Shown one piece after another: positions 43,425-52,299 of a stretch of 60,000 bases of DNA. The position numbers and the translations under genes were made by a program. Numbering within the stretch: position 1 is the stretch's first letter; each line of letters begins with the position of its first letter. Under the pieces are notes generated by a model. It saw nothing but the letters and a program-made list of their open reading frames with translations. It did not search any database and was not told the origin of the DNA. Source of the DNA: Symsagittifera roscoffensis (lineage: Eukaryota > Xenacoelomorpha > Acoela > Convolutidae). The stretch spans positions 75,849,617 to 75,909,616 of the forward strand of contig NC_087063.1 of the NCBI RefSeq assembly GCF_963678635.1, given 5' to 3'.

Positions 43425-43460
43425 ACAGGTTTTGCGCAGCTCAGCTTCGCCTCTGTGTAA
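43425..43460 (+). repeat. Dispersed hairpin element
   Basis: GCGCAGCTCAGCTTCGCCTC followed by TGTGTAA, a variant of the core with one mismatch in the stem (GCGCAGC against GCTTCGC). Confidence 0.55.
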
Positions 43461-43897
43461 AGTTGAGGTTTGAATTTTTTTTCGCGGGTGGTTTTCCGGT
43501 TTAATGCTTTTCGACTCAAGCTCCTAGTAGCTAAAAGCGGATTTACGGGGACTTTTCAACTTTGTTAAATTTGCGAGAGCAAGTGTCTTGTAATTTGGAA
43601 TTAAATTTTTTCCCGCAAGCAATTTTGGCTTTTTTCCACTTTCTTCTCCCTCATTTGAAAGTCAGATTTCATCCATTTTGACGTTGTCATAACGTTGAAA
43701 TTTTAGATGGTGAACAACTTAACTTCTGTGAACACATTTTTTTCTCCATGCCTTACATCGTAACATCGCGCATGCAGCCATAATAACACCTAAGAAATAG
43801 AAATTTTTTATGTTGTAGGAGTTGAGAAGAGCCGCAACTTTTTAAACTAAATTGTAAGAAATTGAGCTTGCTTTATTTGTGATCCTTTATAAGTTAA

Positions 43898-43955
43898 GAC
43901 AATGCTGTTGCCTTGGCACTTTGGCCTGGAGTCCGAGTCCCGGTCGGGCCTTGTT
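43898..43955 (+). repeat. tRNA-like SINE head 3, decayed
   Basis: Box B-like GGAGTCCGAGTCC at 43,928, then CGGTCGGGCCTTG, matching the downstream pattern of heads 1 and 2. Box A is not clear. Confidence 0.45.
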
Positions 43956-44449
43956 TGTTTTCATTTTATAATTTAAGAATCTGAAAGTTTTTTTCCGGCA
44001 AAAATTGCATTGTCAGCCTATTGGTTATCTGCTTATGTTTTCTCGGCTTAGTTGACCCATCATTCATTTTTTGTGCTGAGAGCACTTTTCCCTGTAATTG
44101 CAAGTTTTTTCAATTTTTTTGTTGCGTAAAGTTTACTAACCTGGCTTTGCGTGCTGTACTTTTTTACTTGAAAGGTACATTTTGTTTCAATGTTAATTAC
44201 ACAAGCACAGCTTGTGTTATAGTATGAACTCTCTTTTTTTCCAAGCTGAGTCGCAAATATTGTTGCGACAAAATGTGTTCTTTTTGAAGATGTTCATTTT
44301 GATCACTAACCAGCTACTAAGTACAGCTAATGCTAGGGATCTTAAATCAAGCTATTAAATTACAAATTCTTATTTGATAAACACAGGAATTACGAAAATG
44401 CATGGGATCGGTTGTTTTTTTTTTTGTTTTTTTTTGAGACGCTTTGGAA

Positions 44450-45960
44450 AGTTTTCGTTTTTCTCAAAAACTTTTCTACCGATTTTCAAAAGAGTGGTAT
44501 CAATTCCGGCTACTCTTCTGTGTGCCTGCTTACTCCACTAGTGTCTTTTTACCTTAGCTCATTTTCTACAGCCTTCGAAAAAATGTGTGGAGGAATTTTT
44601 GACCCAACTTTTTGGATTTTTTACATTTTCTCGAAAACTACCCACCTAAATCTGATATTTTATATTTTTGGTTCAATTGAAAAAACAGGTTGTGGAAAGC
44701 TCCCCTGCATAAGCGGCTTGCCCGAATTTTCTTACACAAAAGATTATGGCCCTCAAAATAGTCTTTTTTCCTTTTTTTTATAAAACATTTTTCGATTTTT
44801 TTTTACTTTTCTCGAAAACCACACTTTAAATATGAGATTTTAGTTCTAATCGAACGGAACGGTTGTGAGGGGCTACTCTGCCTTAGTGGCTTAGCTCTAC
44901 TTTTTTCACACAAAAAGTTACGACCCTCAGAAAAGTTAAATTTACGATTTTTTAACCGTTGTTTGAAACTTATCGAGTTTTCTCGACAACCCACGCTCCC
45001 AAATCTGAGGTTTTTGATTTCAGTAAGTAGAATGGGTTGTGGGAGGCTCTGCTGCATAAAGGTTTACAACTAGTTTTTTTACACAATAGTTATGACCCTC
45101 CAAAAAGTCAAATTTTCGATTTTTTGACCGTTTTTTCAATCTTTTTGACTTTTCTCGAAAACTACCTTTGCCAATCTGAGATTTTGGTTTCAATAGGTAG
45201 AACGGAATGTGAAAAGCTCCTCTTCATAACTATCTAAGCCCAAATTCTTTTACACAAAAATCTTATGACCCTCGGAAAAGTCAATTTTCGACTGTTTTTT
45301 GAATCTTCTTGACTTTTCTCAAAAACTACCCTCCCGAATCTGAGATATTGGTTTCAGTGCGAAAAACGGATTGTGGGAAGCTCCAACTCATAGGTGGTTA
45401 CGCTCAGTTTTTATTACACAACTGATTATGATGACCCTCGGTAAAAAAAATTAGCAGTTTTTCCAAAGTGAAAAAACTCTTTTTAGCAGTTTTTCTTCTA
45501 ATTGTCTTGAAAACTACCATCCGAAACCTGAAATTTTGTGTTCAATGAAGAGAGAAAGGGTTGAGCGAAGCTCGTCTGTGTAAGCTTTCTCGTTCAGTTT
45601 TTCTTTTAAGTTATGTCCACAAAAAAGTTATGTCCTTCAGAAACGTCAATGTTTTTATGTCTTGTCCGTTTTTTTTTAAACTTGTGATATCTCGAAAACC
45701 TGTACGAGATCCAGTATCATGTTTTTAGCAGTTTTTCTTCCAATTGTCTTGAAAACTACCATCCGAAACCTGAAATTTTGGGTTCATTGAAGAGAGAAAG
45801 GGTTGAGCGAAGCTCGTCTGTGTAAGCGCTCTCGTACAGTTTTTCTAACACAAAAAAGTTACGGCCTTCAGAAACGTCAATGTTTTTATTTCTTATCCAT
45901 TTTTTTCAACTTGTGATTTCTCGAAAATATTTCAATCTGATATCAAAGGTTTTACAAGGC
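44450..45960 (+). repeat. Decayed tandem array with a unit of about 165-190 bp
   Basis: The phrase TTTTCTCGAAAACTAC recurs with variations at 44,631, 44,812, 44,983, 45,155, 45,319, 45,508, 45,749 and 45,921. Each is followed by (C/A)AATCTGAGATTTT, a (G)GGTTGTGGGAAGCTC-like phrase and TTATGACCCTC. Spacing is 164-189 bp for most units. The last part contains a younger 241-bp duplication (about 45,483 and 45,724). Reading frames inside it, such as 44,412-44,783, follow the repeat and are not considered genes. Confidence 0.8.
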
Positions 45961-46154
45961 AACAGGTTGTAAGAAGCCTCCCTGCATAAACTGCTACGCA
46001 TTTAAGTTTGAACAAGAAACATGTTTCTGGGAAATTTCCAAAACTACAAAATTTTTCACTCATTTTTATGAGAACAACAAGCAAGGTTTTGGGCGAAACC
46101 CAATGCTAAATTTTTCATGGATCTATAGGATCCACTATCACGGATCCAGTATCA

Positions 46155-46225
46155 TGGATATGTAGCGTAGAGGTAGGGAAGGAGACCCGCAACGAAATAA
46201 GAGGGTTCCAACCTGGGTAGGGTTG
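46155..46225 (+). repeat. tRNA-like SINE head 4
   Basis: Box A-like TAGCGTAGAGGT at 46,162 and box B-like GGGTTCCAACCTGGG at 46,203 have the same 41-base spacing as head 1. A partial hairpin core (CAACTTCGCCTCTGTGT) lies 230 bases downstream at 46,454. Confidence 0.5.
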
Positions 46226-46780
46226 CATGTTTTAAGGAACTTTTTCGTATACTAGTTAAATTGAGTCCGCTCTATAAATTGAGGCATGTTAGTTAGGAGT
46301 TTTGTTAAAAAATTGACTGTATTGCTAATGCGCCATAATTGGCTTGCGTTACTTGCAAATTATGCAAATTGCAAATTATGTAGACTCGAAGTTTTACTCA
46401 TTTAGTTTTTCCCGTAGAGTTATCGGTCAAATTTTGGCTTGTGTATGCCAAGTGCAACTTCGCCTCTGTGTTTAACCTTGTCCCCGGTATTTCATTCGAA
46501 ACAAAACCGCCAAGCATTAGAAGTCTTATAGGTTTTATTTTGATTTTTTTTTTCACTCTAACTTTGCAATTTCGTAGCTTTCATTATATACAGTGGTTTG
46601 CCATGCTTGTTTGTCATTCACTCAGCTTTGCCTCTTGTGTCTAATTATGCACCTTATTTTTTCTAGTGACGAGGTTTAACGAATGAAGCTAAGTAAAGAG
46701 GAGAACTGTAGAAGAGTGAACAAAAAGTAATTATTGTGTTCTTTTTCAGACTTTTGTGTTGTTTTTGAAGTGGGGATTTA

Positions 46781-46793
46781 CCCCATTTTTCAG
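46781..46793 (+). promoter_or_regulatory. 3' splice acceptor before the NMNAT start
   Basis: CCCCATTTTTCAG ends 14 bases before the ATG at 46,808. No coding exon precedes it. It fits either a cis-spliced 5' UTR exon or a trans-splicing acceptor. Confidence 0.5.
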
Positions 46794-46807
46794 TAGCTTC
46801 AATCCCC

Positions 46808-47141
46808 ATGAGGAGAAGGTTCTCAAAAATGATGATTGCTCTGATCGAGACCGGGTGCTTCAACCCCCCTACTAACATGCACTTGCGACTCCTGGAAACA
46901 GCCAAGTACTCCCTTGAACAAGCAGGTCACACAGTGAAAGTCGGGGTAATCAGTCCTGTGCACGATAAATATGGTAAGAAGAGTCTCATATCTGCCGAGC
47001 ACCGGTTAGCTCTGAGTCATCTGGCTTGTAAGAGTTCAAACTGGATCAGATGCGAGGACTGGGAGTGTAAACAGGAGGGCTGGAGCAAAACTGTGGATGT
47101 TTTGGATCACTACAGTACATATCTGCAGAAAGAGTTTCCAG
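46808..47141 (+). CDS. NMNAT: NMNAT exon 1: nicotinamide-nucleotide adenylyltransferase
   Basis: Encodes residues 1-111 of a predicted 221-residue enzyme that condenses NMN with ATP to NAD (or NaMN to NaAD). The nucleotidyltransferase motif GCFNPPTNMH is at residues 16-25. The family segment ISPVHDKYGKK and SLISAEHRLALSHLA follow, then WIRCEDWECKQEGW. The ATG is the first after a strong acceptor and sits the usual short distance before the motif. The exon ends at CAG/GTTTGAGT (donor at 47,142); reading through would give an out-of-family tail. The split codon joins in phase with exon 2. Nuclear, Golgi or mitochondrial form cannot be told. At 221 residues it is shorter than vertebrate NMNATs, mainly in the variable loop at the junction. 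Confidence 0.88.
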
Positions 47142-47631
47142 GTTTGAGTCGCACGAATTATACTGTGTTTAAAGAAAATCATCGTCAAATTTTATGGAAG
47201 ACTTAAAAAAATTTTTGGTTGAGAAAGTCATACAAGTTAGGCTTACATAACTTAGGTTTACATACAATTAAATGCATTTAATTATCACCATAGTATTTCT
47301 TTTCTTCTGACCGAGCTTCATACCTTTAGTATTCCTTGTAAGATACTGATGGGTCGTGGCCTGAAGTAAGCTTTTTTCTAGCTAATCTGCGTTTTCAGTG
47401 GAAAATTTGTGGAATGTAGATTTAAAATTAGCAGCAAGAGTACATGGTTGATGCGAAAGGAGCGCATTTTCCCCGGTCACGTTTTTAGATTCTGTTTTCG
47501 GAAATTTAAAGGGTGCAGAAAATTTAAAAAATTACTCATTTATTATATTTTCATTTTAAAGCGTTCGGCCATAAAATCCTGAGGTGGTCAGAAGAATCAA
47601 AGCGATCTTTTACCAAGAAAGGTTTTTTAAG
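47142..47631 (+). other. NMNAT intron
   Basis: A 490-bp gap between CAG/GTTTGAGT and TTTTTTAAG/GAATC. Phases agree (one base left over from exon 1, two bases supplied by exon 2). The acceptor is not the TTTTCAG type seen upstream of start codons. An additional small exon for the variable NMNAT loop could be hidden here, but none was recognised. Confidence 0.6.
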
Positions 47632-47963
47632 GAATCAACTGTCGGTTTCTGTGTGGAACAGACCTTCTGCTTTCGTTCAACACACCTAATCTCTGGTTGG
47701 ACGATCACATCACGCGCATTTTAACCAATCACGGCATTGTCTGCATGGAGAGAAAAGACAACGACGCTTCCAAGCTACTCGAAACACACCCGATAGTGAA
47801 TAAGTTTAGAGATAATATCATGATGGTGTCCAGTGATATTGAAAATGACATTAGCTCAACATTGGTTCGAGAATTGGTAGCGAAGGGAGGCTCAGCTAAG
47901 TATTTAGTCCCAGAAGAAGTCAATGATTACATAATCGAGAACAAATTGTACAAAAACTCTTAA
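47632..47963 (+). CDS. NMNAT: NMNAT exon 2
   Basis: Encodes the C-terminal half of the enzyme. The frame opens with RFLCGTDLLLSF and TPNLW, the family's LCG(A/S)D strand and LW motif, followed by HITRILTNHGIVCMERK. The second substrate-binding motif, ISSTxxR, is ISSTLVR at residues 185-191. It ends YLVPEEVNDYIIENKLY, as in eukaryotic NMNATs. Coding extends upstream of the first Met-like codon back to the splice acceptor at 47,631. The stop codon is 187 bases before the acceptor of the UTP23 gene, with no AATAAA between them. Confidence 0.88.
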
Positions 47964-48137
47964 TGTTAACAATAGTTAGAAGCAGTAAATTTGAAAAATA
48001 TTTTTTTAAGTGTAGCAGTTTTTAGTCACTTGCACTGTGATAGTTCTCGAAAAAATTCGAAATCATTCAAAGTTTTTTTCCCGCTGAAATATAACTTTCA
48101 AAAGGTGAATACTAAAATTTTTTTGTATTTAATTGGC

Positions 48138-48150
48138 TGAAACTTTTCAG
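48138..48150 (+). promoter_or_regulatory. 3' splice acceptor before the UTP23 start
   Basis: TGAAACTTTTCAG ends six bases before ATG 48,157. In the intercistronic gap behind NMNAT this is the place where a trans-spliced leader would be added in an operon. Confidence 0.5.
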
Positions 48151-48156
48151 AACATC

Positions 48157-48540
48157 ATGAAATATAAAAGGCAGAAAAAGTTAAAATCAATTCTGAAAAA
48201 TTTTAAGTTGATTGGTTTCGAACCGCCCTATAAGGTAATCTTAGATGGTACCTTGACTATGGCTGCTTTGACTCATAAAGTGAATCTAGCCGAACAAATT
48301 CCGTCCTACTTTGGGCTAGGTGATTCAGCGAGTGCCGACCAAATAGAACTGTGTACTACTAAATGTGTAATTAAAGAGTTGGAGAAACTCGGATCCTATT
48401 TCTTTGGTGCTCTGCATATTTTGAAACAGTTCAAAGTCGTCAAGTGTGCTCATAGCAGGAAGAAAATCAAACTGCCTGTGAATTGTTTGAAGTCGTTGGC
48501 TGAAGGCGACGAGAAATACATTTTTGCCACCCAAGATATG
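48157..48540 (+). CDS. UTP23: UTP23 exon 1: small-subunit processome factor
   Basis: Encodes residues 1-128 of a predicted 266-residue nucleolar protein of 18S rRNA maturation (PIN-like domain, catalytically inactive in known members). The start MKYKRQKKLKSILKNF matches the family's basic N-terminus, so ATG 48,157 was chosen over the longer open frame that includes the acceptor. Family landmarks: PPYKVILDGTLTMAAL, then CTTKCVIKELEKLG, then CAHSRKK; the Cys/His set of the UTP23 zinc site is suggested by C-x3-C and C-x-H. The exon ends at ATCAAG-type coding (FATQDM) with donor GTAAGC at 48,541, phase 0. Confidence 0.9.
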
Positions 48541-48847
48541 GTAAGCTCGCCCTATTTTTTGTTTAATTTCAATTGTTTTGATTTATGGTTTCATATTGTG
48601 GACATATTTATACGATTGAATAGAAACTGGAAATTAATTTAATTTGAAAATAATAAGGAACCCAACGTTAAAGTGTGTCTAAATTTGACTGTGTCAATGC
48701 AGCTGTACCTTTTTACCCAAATTTTTGTCGCAATGTTAATTATAATAGTGTTCATTTAAATAAATCCTAATCTGGTATATATTTAAAGTGTTGCACAAAT
48801 TGTTTCATTTTTCAATTTAAGTCGCATTGAATTGCATTTGTGTATAG
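48541..48847 (+). other. UTP23 intron
   Basis: A 307-bp phase-0 intron, from GTAAGCTC to TTGTGTATAG. AT-rich with no feature seen inside. Confidence 0.8.
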
Positions 48848-49264
48848 GTTGTCCAAGAAAATGTGGAAAGTTGCAAACTGCCATTGCTGTACCTCCACAA
48901 TGCAACTCTGGTGCTAAAGAAACCCTCTTTTCTTACAGACGTCAAAGCAACCACTACTAAAGTGAAACTAGAATCAACTGAAAAAGAACATCTGAGCATT
49001 TTAAAGAAAAAAGAAGGCTTGGACGACAAACCAATTATTAATCCTTTCCTGGAAAAGAGGAAAGAAAAATTAATGAAGAAAATTGAACAGCGGAAACTGG
49101 AGAGGGTGCAGGCAAAAGAACAAAAATTGAAAAGAAAGTCCAAAGTTACCGGGAAAAAGGAAAGGAAAATGGAACAAGACTCAAAATCAAGATGTCGTAA
49201 TAGACGCAAAAGACATGTTCCGAAAAACATTGGATCCGATGTGGCAACTACTGCGAGCGATTGA
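48848..49264 (+). CDS. UTP23: UTP23 exon 2
   Basis: Encodes residues 129-266, beginning VVQENVESCKLPLLYLHNAT and VLKKPS, where relatives have a strand plus VL.KPS that completes the PIN fold. The rest is a Lys/Arg/Glu-rich tail with several basic clusters (RKEKLMKKIEQRK, KLKRKSK, RCRNRRKRH), typical of nucleolar targeting and RNA contact in this family. The length is close to the roughly 250 residues of vertebrate UTP23. No canonical AATAAA was found in the next 300 bases; 49,265-49,620 is otherwise featureless AT-rich DNA. Confidence 0.88.
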   Translation, partial: VVQENVESCKLPLLYLHNATLVLKKPSFLTDVKATTTKVKLESTEKEHLSILKKKEGLDDKPIINPFLEKRKEKLMKKIEQRKLERVQAKEQKLKRKSKVTGKKERKMEQDSKSRCRNRRKRHVPKNIGSDVATTASD

Positions 49265-49620
49265 ATTGATTTTACCAATTTATCAGTTTTTTCTTTGCAA
49301 GAGTGTCGTATTTGGCTTCGATAAAGCAAAGCAATTTGACCTATATAGCCATTTCAAACTTTTTAATGTATTTCTTAGAAAACGAGTTCGAAAACAAGTG
49401 CTTCTCAATTGTTGAGTTTAATATTGTTACAGGAATGCTCCTAATTCTCATTCGGATTAGTTACTCATCCTTCTTTACGAACGATCAATTCAATTCTGCT
49501 TAAATGTGATATACACATAGAATTATGTTCATAGTATAAATATTACTATTGAACATTGAAATTACTTTTTTTGCCGATGAGTTATTCGGCTTCCTGATTT
49601 TCAATTGAAGCTCTGTCGGA

Positions 49621-49756
49621 CTAATATTCTAATGCCAAATTCTATTTCTGAATGCGTGTGCTAATTCAATGACTTATGTAGGATCGTTCTAATATTCTAA
49701 TGCCAAATTCTATTTCTGAATGCGTGGGCTAATTCAATGACTTATATAGGATCGTT
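49621..49756 (+). repeat. 68-bp tandem duplication
   Basis: 49,621-49,688 and 49,689-49,756 are direct copies beginning CTAATATTCTAATGCC and ending GGATCGTT, with two or three substitutions. Confidence 0.95.
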
Positions 49757-49780
49757 GTAAGTTTTTTGGAATCTGTATTT

Positions 49781-50533
49781 AGTCGTGTTCTCTTAAGTTG
49801 TTATACTTTTGCGACAAAAAAGCACAATGTACATAAACAAATACTTAAATTGCTCGTCTTGTGTTACAGATAGAATAACGGAACAAAAAACATCGAAAAG
49901 GTCTAATACTTGGTTATTTCACCCCTCATCTTCAATACTTCAGCCATGCGCCGAGGCAAGGAATCATGCAGTTTGTTAATGGCATCTTGAGTAATCAGAT
50001 TCCAGTGTTTTTCTATTTCTTCATACAACTGGTCTCTAGATCGAAATTCGATATTGCTATGTTTTAGAGATTTCTTCAGCATCTTCCACAGATTTTCGAT
50101 GATATTGATGTCGGGTGATTAAGGGGGCCATGTAGTCGTTACGGTGTCTTTTTCTGTGAAAAACGTATTCATTAAATTTGAAACATGGCATGGGGCGTTG
50201 TCATGTTGGAATACATACTGTGCACAGTCATACGAGAAATCCCTAAGGCTTCTGGCCATTTTCTTTCAGCTGTATAATCCGATTTCTTAACAGAATTGGG
50301 GTTTCCGGTGCCATCAGAAAATAATACAATAAAGGTTCACACCATTGTGAACAAACATTGTGAACAAACGTTCACGCCGGACATACTATCGTGTGAAAAT
50401 GCAAGTGTAATCTACTTGCCATGAATCACGACGTTGGGTTAATTTAATCAAAAGATATAGCCCATTTAGTGCATTAAACTTCGTTGAAAATTTGAACAAA
50501 AAACAAAGTGTAACAACTTGAGAGAACACGACT
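49781..50533 (-). mobile_element. Internally deleted Tc1/mariner-type transposon
   Basis: Terminal inverted repeats of about 32 bp start with AGTCGTGTTCTC at 49,781 and end with GAGAACACGACT at 50,533. The arms continue to match through AAGTTGTTA(C/T)AC. The element is 753 bp, about half of a full Tc1. It carries the remains of a transposase on the minus strand. Clear TA target duplications are not visible at the ends. It lies between UTP23 and the next repeats and is probably immobile on its own. Confidence 0.8.
49903..50300 (-). pseudogene. Tc1-like transposase fragment
   Basis: On the minus strand, RNRIIQLKENGQ and, after a frameshift, EALGISRMTVH give the N-terminal helix-turn-helix. They join almost directly to FQHDNAPCHVS, the second catalytic Asp region, then TWPP, a TAA, SPDINIIENLW and the C-terminal helix region to RGEITKY. 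The first catalytic Asp and everything around it are missing, so an internal deletion removed most of the DDE domain. The TAA stands where relatives usually have a Gln, Tyr or Asn. Confidence 0.88.
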
Positions 50534-50694
50534 GTTGTCGTAGATAGCTTGCTTGGTCTCCAAAGGTGTGGAGCTTGTATTTTCCGCTATGCTAATGTTT
50601 TGGTCTATCTCCTTTTTCGTCTTGTTGTCTTCGCCTCTGATTTTTTTGGCTTCGTTACCGTGCGGTTTTGTTTTCAAATTACCATAATCTGTAG
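50534..50694. other. Non-coding DNA right of the transposon
   Basis: AT-rich sequence leading into a dispersed repeat. Nothing recognised. Confidence 0.4.
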
Positions 50695-50990
50695 TTCAGA
50701 CTTTCGCATAGGTCGAGATGATTTTTTTCTGAAAAAGTCTTAAAGTTTGTTTAGGCTCAAATTTAATTTTTTGCGGGTTGATTTTCGATTTACTTATTAC
50801 ATCAGTTCATTTCCTTTGTTGGAAGAAGAAAAACTCCACAATCGAACAGCGAAGTTGTAAAGTTCCCGAAAAAACATGATCGGCTTCTAGTTTCGAAAAT
50901 GGAATTATGTTTTCAGATTTCCCAGCGAAAAAAAATTATCTATTGATCCAGTTTTCTCAAGTTTTCGAAGTAGTTTTTTAGATTCTTCAG
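50695..50990 (+). repeat. Dispersed repeat family B, copy 4
   Basis: Carries GTAGTTCAGACTTT, TTTGTTTAGGCTCAAATTTA, TCAGATTTCCCAGCGAAA and ATTGATCCAGTTTTCTCAAG in the same order as copy 1 at 19,155. Confidence 0.65.
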
Positions 50991-52299
50991 CGTTTTCGGA
51001 AACCTGTCACTTTTTTGAAGTCTCTTTGATTCTTGAAAGTTTTAGTGAGGCTGTTAAAACGAATCGCCAAGACTTTTGTGAGGAGACTCTCTCAATCTGC
51101 TCAGAAGTATCTACAAGAGTCCAAAATTAAGTAGAAAAATAATAATAAATTCCTTCAATTTAGTATAATAATTATAATCATAATAAATTATTTTCAAGTT
51201 GTTATGCAACAATCAAAGTTCAATTTATACATTGATGAAGCACCATGTTGGGAGATAATCTGGAGATCTGTTGAGTGACGTATCCTCCTGGTAGTTTATC
51301 AATAACAGTCCTTTTTCATATTAAGATCTTATTTTATTTTCCAGAAAAAACTATACATTTACAAAGACAAGCATAGGATAACGGTATCAGTTGATCTGCT
51401 GATATCTGCCGTAAAATTTTTTAAGCATTGCTATTGCATTCGGGTGTTTTTTGCCACAAAAAATTTTTTTGATGGGACCAAATAATTTATCACAATACAG
51501 CCTTTTCAGTGATGATTTTAAAACTCTAATTGAAAAATGTTTAGAAAAAGTTCATGTTCTTTCAAGTTGAACTGCAGTACGCAAAATTTCTGCTTATTGT
51601 TTTTGTTTTATAATTACTGTTTAGTTTTCTTATTTCATAATTAACATTGTGCTATATTTCAGAAACAAGATTTTTTTTAACTAACACCTTCTCACCTATT
51701 TCGATTTTTAGCAGTTCAGCTTTGATTGCCGCAAGTTGAAGAAGTTGATATAAAACCAATATTCAGAGAGGAATTTCATTTAAATTAATAGTTTACATTC
51801 GAAGAGAGAGTAATCTTCCATTGAACTGCAACACCAAATACTTATGGCTGCAACGCTAAAGCAAATTTATTGGTATCGATGGTTAAATAAAATCGAGACC
51901 ATTTGTCAGCGAAATGCATGCATATTTAAAGCTTTTTCAATCCGAAATCTGAATGAATTACAACCTAAGATCTTTTCCATGGCCCAGCCTAATGTCAATG
52001 ACAGATTGTTTTGAATTTCTTTCGTTATATCTATTACCAGCTCTTACACATTCTAGCCACAGCAGCAAAATATAATCCCCTTTTTTGCAAACACAGTGTG
52101 TTGGTGTATAGTTTTATTTACTAGGCATTGGGATAGGGCGGTACATTAAAAATGTTCTTAAATTCTTTCATTTTGATTTGGTGAGGCCAAATGAACTATC
52201 AATTGAGTTAGGAAGATTAAAATGAACCATCAATCAATACGATACAAGCTGTTGAAAACGACCGAGCTGGGTCCATTGATTTACTGAAATCTTTTTTTA
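50991..52299. other. AT-rich stretch without a recognised gene
   Basis: No open frame of note, no tandem structure and no family match seen on either strand. Confidence 0.4.

Noticed and set aside
44412-44783. 123-residue + frame
   Set aside because: Covers the start of a decayed tandem array and has the biased composition of T-rich DNA.
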